Shown piece after piece: positions 44,779 to 58,057 of a stretch of 64,000 nucleotides of DNA (its first letter is position 1; each line of letters begins with the position of its first letter). The stretch spans positions 1-64,000 of the forward strand of contig KV425592.1 in assembly GCA_001632425.1 (NCBI GenBank). Reading direction: 5' to 3'. The notes beneath the pieces were generated by a model. That model ran no database searches. It was not told where the DNA came from and saw nothing but the letters and a program-made list of their open reading frames with translations. Origin of the DNA: Neolentinus lepideus HHB14362 ss-1. Its lineage: Eukaryota; Basidiomycota; Agaricomycetes; Gloeophyllales; Gloeophyllaceae. The translations under genes were made by a program, and so were the position numbers.

Positions 44779-47700
44779 GATGGTCGAGAGAACAGCAGCC
44801 TGAATAACGCGGGGAAAGGAGAGTCGTAGCTTGATCGTGCGAGGGGGAGAGGACGGGGCGGGGTATGGGAAATCTATAGAGTGGGGGCGAGAGTCATGAG
44901 CTCACGCATCATGTAATTGCTGCAATTGAATACGGACCAGAAGCGCTGAGTACCCTGATCGTCAGATGCGTTTTCCCAGGTCAGTCAGGGACGTTATAAG
45001 TAAACAGGGCGAATAACGCACTCAGGCTGTCTGCGGACTCTACTGTTTCTTATGAACGCCTTGAAAATACGAATTGGGTGGTCTTCTAAAGAGTAAACAC
45101 TAGCCTGGACCAGCGGCTGGCCTCAGGCAAAGGACTGCTCGAGTCGCTGGATCTGGGCGAAGCCACACCACATGTTGCGGGGTAAGAGGAGGTCCGGCAG
45201 GTTCCGCTGCTGCACTTCTAGACCCCTGAATACTATAATTGCTTCGCGGAGACGACTGGTCTCACTTACCTCAACTTAACTTGATAGGCTTCATATCTAA
45301 GAGGATAGATGTGGCAAAAGGGAAGAAAGGAGAACAGACAGAATTTTGAGCTCTATATAATAATGTTAGAATTGTAAAAAAATATCGACGTAATTATAGT
45401 GAAAAGATGCTGACGGCGAGGTTAATATTTATTGCTATTGCAGATTGATTGCAGACTCCTTCAACTCTGCTCACTTTGGGTCATGGAATTGAACCTTGAG
45501 CTCCTGGTTAACCCACAAATTGCATATCTACGAACGCAATACGAAGTCAGAAAATTAATGTTGTGTAGAAATCCAGGTACACATGCAGATCCGCAAGCTT
45601 GGAGCCGCTATACGGCCCTATCTCAGACAGCTAGCCTTTACTCGAGAAGGCTAGTGCCTCTGTTATTACGGTCCTATTTTGCATAACTGTATATGGGCGC
45701 CTTTCGCCACTCAAGATTCCATGCCTAGGCAGGGTGAACCGAACTGCGAAGGGACGTGAGCGTGATCTGATTATAGTTCTTGCACAGACGGATAGTTCAT
45801 CTGGCGGACTGTGCAAATTAAAATTTCCCACTGACATCCTGGCTCACTGCAATATCAAGTACTGAGTGAGTACGGTACCTCACCACAATACAGGGCAGAC
45901 GTGATTCATATATTTTGGAAGATGATACCCGGCATAGGCCGGTTACTCTCCTCCGATTTTGCATCCCATGTCTTCGCATCTGAGCACTTTCTGCTGGAGC
46001 TCCATTCAAATTTTAAACACGCCGAACGTCTGTTTAGAACCCGGTACCGCAGCTCTATCTATAGCTGCAACGACAGCATATAGATCCGAGAGTCCAGGGG
46101 GTCTCGACCCAACTGTGGACGCTCATGTGCCCAGTCCGGTTCTTGCTTGTGGCGCTGCCAAAAAGGCTTTTAAAATGTGATAATGACAGGAATGGTCTCA
46201 TTTGTTACCAGTCCCTTCAGCCTGCCCGTATGTCCCTGCGGTACACGAATCTACGGTCTTGTATGCGCACCCGACTTGTCCTCCAACGATCAAGCCGCAC
46301 CTGCGCAGCCTGAGGATACTCCATATAATGCGCCGTCCGTGGAATCCTTCACTTCAGGATTTCAATGCAACACTGCTGCGCTCGGCTTATAGTCGTCGAA
46401 TTTTCGGGTTTGGTACTCGTTGACGCTGGATGCCAGCCGTGCTGATAAATGACTGCAATTTTAAGGCGCCGATTCGCTATCCACGGAACGCTCCTTGTCG
46501 TGGTGCTGTGGCAGCGGTGTGCAAATGAGCTATCGAATCCTGAATCTTGATATAAGCATTATGAACTGGAGCTTTCATTCCGTCGGATTAATATGCAATT
46601 CTTCTTTCCATCTGGCGGTATCCAGCTCTCCAGGTATGTCGGGTCCACGCGCATGTGCGAACGCTGCTTATCGCTACCTTTGTAGAGCTGCGCTCTCGCT
46701 GGCGCTATCACAGTCTTCATGCACCCTTGGTTCCTTTAATTTTCTTCAGAATTGCCAGTTTCTTCGAAAATTGTGGAAGGTTAACTTGAATGAGCCCCAA
46801 AAGGCCGAGAATGTGCCAACGGCGGCAATACCAATGGCGCGATTCTCGAACTCTACACCCAAACGGTCGGCTGTTGACAATGCATCTCGTCCTACAGTTC
46901 GCCACGGACCTCTGGTATGTTAGGGACGGTTTCTCCTCTAGCGAACATTAATTCCTGGATGTCGAATATTGAAACTTCAACACGGACTCGCACTTGAATC
47001 TCCACTCTACGCTTTACATGGTGTTGAGGGGACCCCGCACCGACGCGTCCGCTTATATGGCTTTCCAGACTTTGATGATATCCAGTGTCTCCTGGGATCT
47101 TACTTTCAGCTGGAGGAGAAGCTCAGGAAAGTAATCACCCAACTGTGAATACTTACATCCATGACCGCACTTCTGTCGTCTCGTCCAGCATCTGCACTGT
47201 GACGCTCCACCGCAGGACCTTAAGAAGCCCTCAAACCCATCTCTACAAGAATGTTGCCTCAGATTGTGCGTCCAATCGATAGTACTCTGATGGCTATAAT
47301 CTGACTTCGTCCTGAGACATCAAGAACCCGTCCGTACGTCCGACCGATCCTATCGCCCTTTCTGCGCTCTTCAATACCATGTCCCACCAAAATGATTTGT
47401 CACGAACATCTATGTATCTTCTCCAGCCAGTGGTACGAGGCGTAGCCTGAACAAGAAACTTGAGCACCATGACATGATTAGCCGTATGACACCGTGAATT
47501 TCAGCGTCAGTACTTAGTGACCACAATCTTACTCCGTGTTCATTTCAACTGCAATTGTATTCCCATCGAGCAACATTAACTACAACCCCCCCACCTCTGA
47601 CCTGACTTGCACGTCCTCCCCCGTCGGGCGCACCAGGCAAAACGGCCGACAGGAGCGTTGAAACTCCCACTGACAACCATCGTCTCCACCAAAAGGGACG

Positions 47701-47800
47701 TTGAAGATCCCTGGGGTACATACTGTTTTTTTGGTGAGGCGCGTTGAGGCCGTCTGCATCACGTTGGTGACATGATAATAAACAAGGTGTCAACTATCGC
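44779..47800. other. 3 kb without a recognisable gene
   Basis: Only scattered short open frames. Near 46770-46890 on the minus strand one frame reads DRLGVEFENRAIGIAAVG and TFSAFWGSFKLT, protein-like but without a start or identifiable family. AT-rich sequence lies around 45340-45420. It could contain a lineage-specific gene with many introns, but I cannot support one. Confidence 0.45.
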
Positions 47801-49602
<1,802 letters not shown>

Positions 49603-49696
49603 TTCGACTAGCAAAGGAGGTGTTCTGATGAGCTCTAGGGGCAGGTGAGGGGAGGAAAGTGCGATGGGTGCCTAACGTAAAATGGAACGATGGCCT

Positions 49697-49706
49697 TTAT
49701 ATAAGG
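49697..49706 (-). promoter_or_regulatory. Putative TATA box of SAH1
   Basis: Minus-strand CTTATATAAA about 95 bases before the SAH1 ATG. Confidence 0.45.
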
Positions 49707-50657
49707 GGCTTCCCAGAAGTGGGAATTGCCGGACGGCAGAATACCTCGCCTTCAACGTTCGTCCTTCTCAGGGCCCCTTCTCCATGTCTCAAGCTCGAAA
49801 TGAGTCCGACAACAAAAAATGTCGGATTGCAGAACTGATGCAGTACACTTGCAGTCAGGAGCGAACTGCGCACGGCGAATCGCGTTTGCATTGCTACCCC
49901 ATTCTCCGAATATTCAGGATGTAAGTTGATTGCAACGGCGGCTTTAGAACGGCTGAAGGAGTTCGTTGCAGGTGTCCTAATAGACCTGCCGTCGAGATAA
50001 CCAAACTCGTAAACTTCGATTCCGTCACTGGGAAAGTCGAGATACCCGCAGAGGCAAGGTCAGTCCATGTGGGAACAGCGCTCTGAGATGCATCGAGGAT
50101 CTCTTCGGGATTGATGCGACCTCTAGTCAAATTCTACCGAAAGGAAAGCCATGGCGGGATGTTACCCGCTATAAAAACGATGAAGATACGCCGGCGGACT
50201 AGCATGGTGCTCCCAGTGGCCCTCGCAATTGAGATGTGATGACATTCGCATCCTACTACATGCCAAGATACGTACCGGACTAGCGGCTCCCTATATGGAA
50301 GAAATTTACCTTCAGACTTGTTTCAGATAGGTTCTGTATATATGGTGTCTATCATTGCGTCAGTGAGGGCAAGGACACAACTATTCGTAAAGGATATGAG
50401 TTGCGAACAGCAGAATCTAACTGGGTATAGTATTACAGGGTATCGATTACTGGTACAAGAAAGCAACGACTGAACGATGAACAGCTATTTCAACAGTATA
50501 TGAAAAGGTACTAAGGATAACATCTGTGATTGCATTATTAATTGTAAAGCACGATCGAAAATCATGGAAGGTATAATAAAACAACAAACCGAAGGTGAAA
50601 CCTCCCAAATAATGTCCTCGATCTAGTTGTCTATGATGCACTTAGCAGTGCAGACTT
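49707..50657. other. Intergenic
   Basis: The left part is the SAH1 upstream region. No gene is recognised up to the stop of the next minus-strand gene. Confidence 0.5.
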
Positions 50658-52294
50658 TTAGCGACGCTCGTCAGGCCTCCTTCTTGCAGCTGACGCGCCG
50701 GACATGATTTTCTCCTCCCAAGGTTTCGGACCCTCGCCATCGACCCAGTTCCCTGTGATAGGGTCGCGCTCGAAGTCGCCGTCGCGGTATCCGTATCGAC
50801 TCTGAAGCAACTTCAAGAGTGGGTTGCGCAGCGCCGGGTCCATGCGGACGCTCTCTCCGGGATGGTAACTCCCTACCCCGTGTCTAGCCAGGCTCTCTTC
50901 GAAGAGCGCCTCGTCGTAAGTGCATCCGCAGTTCAGGTACCCAGCAGGAGCCATCCGTGGAGGGTAAGTGCGCCGTTCGCGTCGGGAATCGTGCCAGGCG
51001 CAGAGTGCGTTGCCCGCACGGTTCAGCGAGCAGAAGATCCTGATTCGGGCGTCCGTGCGGGCTTTCCATGAAGCATGGAACGAGGGCGAGGGTATTGGAG
51101 TGTTCGCAGCGGAGGATAATGTGCCGGGGTATGGTTGGCCATAAGGTCCGCCCTGCATGGAACCTCCTCCGCCCATGAGTTGCGCGTTGGCGAACTCCAG
51201 CTCTTGGATTCGTTGACGCAAGCGGCGGATTTCTGCCTCGAACTGTTCCTTGGACGGTGGTCGGCCACCCATGGGCGCCATCAGACTGGGTACATAGGCG
51301 TCGGGCATCATCTGCGCGCCTTGCAAGGACGACTGCGACCGGTGGCGCATGCCCTGCTGGTAGCCCAACTGTCCGCTCTGGTATGTGACGAAGCCGGGGG
51401 AGTCGGGTGATTGTGATTGAGGTGAGATATTAGAATAGGTTGGCATATTATATTCCTGGTAGTGTAGATATTCGGTGGGACTGCCCGAGACGAGAGCAGT
51501 AGAAGACTGCGGCATAGTATGAAGAGCCATGGACCCTGACGGATCCGTCATGTTATATTGGTCGTGTGCCACTTGGCCTTGTGTGTTCCACATGATGTTT
51601 TGGGTGCGGGGGTCTGATGCGAAGGGGAATTCGGTAGTAGGAGAAGGAGAATCAGACGTGCCAGAGTGAGGTGAGATATGAGCATCGCCCATTGCCCCTG
51701 TGAGGCTTGATGTAGTCAATGTCGAACTGGATGAGTGAGGTCGAGTATCGGCCCTTTGTACTGGCCGACGCAGATACGTCTTAGGGGTGGGTGAGCATGC
51801 TAGCTAGCAAGTTATCCGGAGCTAACAGACAGACTTACTTCGGGATAGTGTGTAGGGTATGAGGCATACTGCTGCTCCCCGCTGTCAGACGATGCTCGTC
51901 TCGGAGCATTCGGAGAAGAACCGAGCCGCGAACCGGATGCTTCTTCACTCTTAACGCCAGAAGCGGGCCAGGTGTTAAACGGTGGCTGGGCCATTCTGTC
52001 CTTCCCTTCCTTGGTAATCGAGAGATCGAAATGATGGCTCTCACGTGGATACGCTAGTCTTGCTCTCTTGCTATAAGGAATGGCTGACGTGGACGCACGC
52101 CTCCTGTTCTCAGTCCAAGGAGTGGAGGTGGGCAGAGTAGAGAGCGACTGGGAAAAGGAAGGTGAGGAAAGCGGGGACAGCAGGCACAGCGCTGTCGGAT
52201 CTAAGGATGCCTCGACTTTGATATCGACTTGAGACGTAGATGCAGGGCATTGAAGCGAGTTAATATACGACTGGTAGTCCTGCATAATACGCAT
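50658..52294 (-). CDS. Uncharacterised protein with coiled coil and conserved-looking C-terminal domain
   Basis: Two exons (51839-52294 and 50658-51779), phase 0, 525 residues. The join reads YPTHYPE then TYLRRPVQRADTRPHSSSS. The N-terminal half is Ser/Pro/Thr-rich and disordered, with Tyr/Gln-rich stretches (QGQVAHDQYNMTDPSG, LGYQQGMRHRSQSS). A short coiled coil follows (KEQFEAEIRRLRQRIQELEF with ANAQLM). The C-terminal ~120 residues look folded: CSLNRAGNALCAWHDSRRER, YLNCGCTYDEALFEESLARH, LRNPLLKLLQSRYGYRDGDF and DPITGNWVDGEGPKPWEEKI. I do not recognise the family. The composition (Q/S/P-rich plus coiled coil) suggests a nuclear regulator, but no DNA-binding basic region is evident. It stands alone between long intergenic stretches. 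Confidence 0.75.
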
Positions 52295-54959
52295 AGGCAG
52301 TGTCAGTCAATGGGACAAACAGAATAAGGAGCACGAGTAACGACGTTGATGCAGTCAGCGCAGGCGGCTCCTATGCGATGACGGTGGGGCAACGATGAGA
52401 TGATCAAGGTCGCAAAGAGACCGGATCGGCGGTGCACTGAGGCTGGCGAACTTTATGCATAAAGCGACAGGCTATACATCATCGTCATGTGCGAACGTCT
52501 ATCACTCCCGCCATAAGCGAGTCTCACCATCATATTAGTGAGGTTCATCACATTTTGGGCCACACTTGTGATCGACCACTATGTGGTGCCTATGACACCA
52601 AAAGCCTCGGTGTACGAAAAGCGTCAGGGTGACACGGGCAACCTATAATGATTCAGGTCTGACGGACGTCCAAGACACGATTCAAGTTGTTGGTTTCTAG
52701 TGAGTAAATGGAGACAGTCATCAGTATCGCCACATTGGAGAGCCACGAAAGGGGTATTCTCAGGCAGCGGCATTTACCATTCTGGCCAGCCCACGGTACG
52801 CAAATAGCTACCCGGAGTCCGGATGTGCTGCGATTTGATGGCCATTTGGAGCCCGCGAGATCTGTCTGAGGAGACAAAGCATCCACTCTGCCAACGCAGT
52901 GCCATGTTGTAACGCCGCAAACTCCGGTGAGTGTGTCCACGTTACACACCGTGCCATTAATCCTTCCCTGTAACGTATTTGGGCGACCCGACTGGATAGG
53001 AACATTGTTCCTCCTGTGGCAAAGGCGCATCACTTGATCAAAACGTACCTCGAGATCAACTTGCGTAGGTAGCGCTTCTCGATCGCGTGGCATCTGGCCG
53101 CAGATCTCAGATGCGTAAATCCTGCACAAGGATTGACGGCCGCTCTCGAGACGCAAACGCTATTATTACAGGAGACAAGAACAGATACAATTCAAACTCG
53201 ACGATGTATTGGCAGAAAAGAGGCTCCATCACTGGGAACAGCGGTGATGAACCAGGTACAGAAGCAAAAGATCATGACCCGCAGGGCTCCGAAAATAGTC
53301 GAGTATCCCCAATCACACAATCACGGCGGCGCATCCAGGATAGACTCGGCAGGTGCCACTATCAAGTTTATCCCAAAACGCTTACATATCTTACCCGATT
53401 CTTAGACTGCATGGCCCACATACAGGCGGGAGTCGAGAGCACGTAGGCCACGGAATTTTTGTGTGGATCACAGCCACTCGCAGACGTTGCATTGTCGTCG
53501 CAACCGTCGTCGTGTAATCCAGACAGTCCCGACAACACGGCCGTCACGCGCCTTGAAGCAGATCCGTACCAATGCTGTGCAACAAGCAACCTGACCCGTC
53601 CGCTATTTTGATGCCGCGGGAATGCGACGCGCGTCGAGTCCGTCGAGTCCGGTGCCTAGCATAGCCAGCCAAGAGGATGACAAGCTAGAGACTTCCAATC
53701 CACACTGGTGCTGACAACCGCCAGTGCGCATCGTCCGCATTGCAGACATTCTGAGCTAATGGAGCGCATGGCTAACGAGGCCTGAACACCCACTTGTACT
53801 CCGCCATCGAAAAGCACCCAGTCCCAAGCGTTGAGGATAATTAATAATCGATGATGATATCAGTTGCGGTCAGCCTCAGTCAGAACGAGTTACAGTCCAG
53901 CGCCGTGCTCGTCAGATTGTCGTCAGAATAAACCAGTCAGCGGAACCCAGAGTATGAAACGGATATGGTAAGTCACAAGTAGTCCTCGTTATCGCTGGCG
54001 CTGGCAGTGATCGTCCAGCAAAGACATGCGGAAGCTATGGCTGACCGACTGTGATGCGGACGACTTGAGGGATCGAGAGAGTTCGTCGATGAGTTCAGCA
54101 TGAAGAGCTGGCTTTATATATGATAGTTACTGCGAATGGGCGCCGCTACCAGCGACTGAGGTCCTGGCGCGCACTTGTATCTAGCGATCGACACGGTCGA
54201 TCCTGACCATCAATCCAACAAGTGGTTGGGAGCTTTACTTCGCAGAGCTCAGAGAGACAGGTGGCGTCCAATAGCATGGAGACAGAAGGATTGGTGTCCG
54301 GATCAGAGACGACCTGTAACATATTGGACACCAGAAATTCATGTGAATGAAATTGGGTGGTTGGTTTCCAATCTTCGCAGTTGGGCGCATGTAGTGGGCA
54401 GATGCGGGTTGATGTCCAGCGCTCCGCCAGGTTACCCCGCGTTTCGATGGTACATAGTGTAATGAGACGTACGATGAGTATCGGAGGCTTGAAAAAAAGA
54501 ACGCACTCACAGAATAATACTGTACTGAGGGACACAGGGAAAACTTCTCTATATGCGCGATTGTGGCCACTTGTCAATCAGTCATTGCTGTTTAGACAGA
54601 CAAATCAAAGAAAGCCCGACCTTGGGAGTCACTTGATTAATAACTATCGATGTTATCACCTGCTGCCTGTGCGTTCAGAGGCTCTTGAATATGGTTTGAG
54701 ACTAATCATCGTAGGAGACCTAACACGATATTATCTTGTTTCAAGCACATGAATGATCATGACGACTGAGATTTGACGAACAAGGCGTTCAGTATGGGCA
54801 CGTCCCGGCATTGTCCGTTGCCCCACAATGGCCGTCGCGGATCTACCCGTAACCCGTGTTCGTTTGCTCAACGTCGTCTACGAACTCTCACCCATCCCGA
54901 TAGTAGCTTGTGCGCGTCGCGCCGACGATCTACTGGTATACAGACCAAAGACCCAAAAA
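52295..54959. other. 2.7 kb without a recognisable gene
   Basis: A 167-residue open frame on the minus strand (52653-53156) has unremarkable composition and no motif; I do not call it. Other open frames overlap each other on both strands. The left part holds the promoter of the preceding minus-strand gene. Confidence 0.45.
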
Positions 54960-57429
54960 ATGCGGTTCCCGCCAGCGCGTATCATATTTCTTTGCACATC
55001 ATCAATTTCTTCGACTTCGGCTTTTTCGTGGGGCAAGTCGCGAGCCCGAGTGTTAGATCCTGAAGCCAGAGGCGCTGCTATAGGATACGGGATGGTATTG
55101 AATGGTATGGTACATTTGACCCTTACAAGCAATGGTCGTGATATCTACATACCGGTCAGACTTGGCATCTAGCGGGCTGAAGCCGGACGAGGTCGAAACA
55201 CTATTTCTTCAAAATGGTGAGTTCTGTGCCCCTGCAAATATTTGACCTAACACTGCGCATGAGACGCTCTGGACGAGTACCCGCGCAAGCCGGACTGTTT
55301 CAGGCGCGCTGCAGGTCTAGTGCGCGGCCGCTGCGGGGAGGCTGATATGGACGAGGGCGAACGGGTCAAAGGTAGAAGTTGCGATCACTGGCTATGCTCG
55401 GCCTCACCCGTTCTGCAGCTGCGATTTCTCTGACATTATGTGAAGTTTCGACGGCACGACATTACTCTGTGCCCATGGAGTGTTTGCCTTTCGGGTCGGA
55501 GTCACAGCCAGCATCGGAGAGCAGCCCGGAAGATTGCGTGGAGTAAGAGGCTTGACACAGCAAGTTGCATTAGTCAACTTACTGACTCGGAGACTGTTAG
55601 AGCCCTGTCCAGGAGTGCTCAGTTCTGGTCGAGCTACTCTGGATACCTTCGTGAAGTTCGTGAGTGCTCCAAATGCCATTCTGTCCAGTCGACGAAATGA
55701 TTAATTACTCAATCGCCGAAGCGCAACTATGCTATGCGTTCCGTCGCTGGAACGACATTGGTGTGGAAGGCTGTTCTCTGCTACATTGCCGTCGCTGAGT
55801 GGACGTCTAATGATTGCAGACACGGCGAAAGATATCTATAGAAATGCAACGTTAGAGAAGCTGGCTTTGATTCGTCTGCTGGTAACCCGTGAGAAGTTAT
55901 TGGTCCAAAGCCAGGAACAGTGGGAAGCCTTGAGAACGGTAAATCCCACTACTCCTGGCGCAACCAATGTTGACACCGATTTCAGGATATGTCAGTTCTG
56001 CTAGGCAACTTACATGAATCAGCCATAGGATTTGATGAAGCGTCGCAAGTCGTTCTACGGACTATGGCAGACGTATTTCAACATGTCAGGTCCCGTGGCG
56101 GAAATCATTTCTCGGTTCTCATAACGGTTATATTAGGGTTCAATGACTCTTCAAGCATCACTGTCTGATGTTGAGCATCGCATTCAGGCAGGCACAGCTC
56201 AATACCTACTGCAGGTAAGTCCACGCCGATAAATGTCGCGTTCTCGCCGTATACTTATGACCTCAGATGGAGACTGTCGTAGGTGCATTGACCGACAAGG
56301 TACGCCAACTTGACACTGCTACCATTCTCTTACCTCTCGATCTGTCGCTCTATAGCATGCACTCTCGTTATCCAGCATTGCCCAGTCTTTGGAACGTGCT
56401 CTTTCTTCTGCTCTAGACAAGTCATTCTTGGCCCTTAACGAAAGAACCGAAGGCATTGTTGTCCTATCGGTCTGTGGTCCGCCGAACATTATTGCCATAG
56501 TCTGATAGTCTTCCAGAGAGACATGAGCAACCTCTGGGAAAACATGATCTATGATTTCGGCTCGATGCAACAGGTACGAAAACTGGCATTTTACTCCTTC
56601 GCAGTGACATAGGTGGTGTCAGGCGATCGATCGACTCATGGACTCAGCAGCAAATGCAGCCCGAGACCTGGAGGCACACTCGCAACAGGCCATGACGGCT
56701 CAAAAGATGCAAACCGAGGCAGCCCACTCAGTCGAGGAGCTGTCCCGCACCGTTCGGTTGCTTACGGACGTGGCCCAGGCGGAGCTTGAGAGCATCAACA
56801 ACACCGCCGTCGCGTTGAGGGACGGTCTACATCTATCCGAGGCAGGCTGGTTTCATTCAGCCTTCGTTCCTCTGATGCAGATGATCCTTCATGGTGTGTT
56901 ATCTGTTCAATTAGGAATGTTAATACAGGATCTTTCTTTCTAGTTGATGCGGCCTACTTGAATGACCTCAACCGCCTCCCGGTGATCCGAGTCGGTGGTA
57001 TGCTAGTCCGGATTGCCTGCTATTTGTCAACATCTGTGATATCGTCTATGATGGTTCTTGTTTCCCTCATCTTCACCCATGTTGGATCTCTGACTTGGCA
57101 CGTTATCACTGGAATAGAGCCTTCTCGTTCTCGTTCTGTCGTCGAAACGCTTGCTTTCCGGACGTCGTTCATTGCGTAATATCTCTGGTCTAGGCAATCC
57201 ATTCTTTTCATCTTCACTGGCAGTGGCAACGGTTCCGGACACGCTTGCAAGATCACCCTCTGATCCTCGGATCCGACTACCTCCTTCGCTTACGGCGCCT
57301 CATACCCAAGCCACTGTATCTGCTCCTCAGCTCGCTTCCATGGATCCTGCTCAAATGCGACCTCGGCGCCGGCCTCGCCTGTCTCGCATACCCTCAAGAC
57401 TCTACAGTGCTACTGCTCTCTGTGCTTGA
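54960..57429 (+). CDS. KAR5: Kar5/Tht1-type nuclear fusion (karyogamy) protein
   Basis: Fifteen short exons joined at GT-AG sites give 574 residues with continuous phase. Exons begin at 54960, 55160, 55264, 55419, 55601, 55722, 55820, 55986, 56137, 56267, 56356, 56517, 56623, 56944 and 57118. The start gives a signal peptide, MRFPPARIIFLCTSSISSTS. The lumenal Cys-rich region follows: YPRKPDCFRRAAGLVRGRCG, VPMECLPFGSES, EDCVEALSRSAQFWSSYSGY and LREVPQLCYAFRRWNDIDTA. This is the Kar5/Brambleberry/GEX1 signature. Long coiled-coil helices come next (RDMSNLWENMIYDFGSMQQ, AAHSVEELSRTVRLLTDVAQ). A hydrophobic C-terminal segment (MLVRIACYLSTSVISSMM, then SLLVLVLSS) precedes a basic, Pro-rich tail. 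Kar5 acts at the nuclear envelope/ER in fusing haploid nuclei after mating; in mushrooms this happens in the basidium. It may be expressed only in fruiting bodies. Confidence 0.85.
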
Positions 57430-58057
57430 AATCTGTCTTCTCTGGTCTATTTACTCTCTTCAAGAAACTACTTGCCAGTGAAATTTTCTATAGAGGCACC
57501 TGCGGCATCCGTTTATCCTTGCGTCTCCTCTTGCCTGTTGTTTTCTGTCTTCGCGCTATCATGTCGTAGGACATATTCTTCGATTTTCGTGATGCTTTTT
57601 GGTGGCCTATTCTAACGTGATCATGGCTCCCATGTATACAATAACTCTAGTGTCTTCCGAATGCCAAAGAGCTAAGACTTTTTCCTAATCACCTGCATGT
57701 GAGACAGAATGCAAAAGTTGATCGACCGTTATATCTTGTGCACTCTGTGCTGAGATGAACCTTGAGCTACCGCAACACAGAAGATGGTTGTATTGCTGTA
57801 TGTTGTAGGTAGAGCACTGCTTTTCCACAAATTACGTTCGAAATGATCGTGTGGTGATGCGTGACGGTGTGACGCGTCGGAATCCGCCTCGGTCCCGCGC
57901 CACTCCTTTTGCCACTCACCCACCATATCGCAGTGCTAGTGCAACGGCACACGACCACCCCATCGTTAATTATCGCCCTCAGAATATTGACACACCGTGT
58001 ATAGCTGATTGTTTGTTTCAAGACTGAACTTGACTCATCTTCGAATTGTAGCTCCCC
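57430..58057. other. Intergenic
   Basis: About 630 bases between the karyogamy gene and the next start; no gene seen. Confidence 0.55.

Noticed and set aside
46495..46923. 142-codon open frame on the plus strand
   Set aside because: No recognisable motif, and the opposite strand looks slightly more protein-like; neither supports a gene.
52653..53156. 167-codon open frame on the minus strand
   Set aside because: No family motif, domain-like pattern or supporting intron structure; kept out as a probable chance frame in an intergenic stretch.
54146..54752. Overlapping open frames on both strands upstream of the karyogamy gene
   Set aside because: Several frames overlap with similar length and none shows a conserved motif or sensible exon joins.
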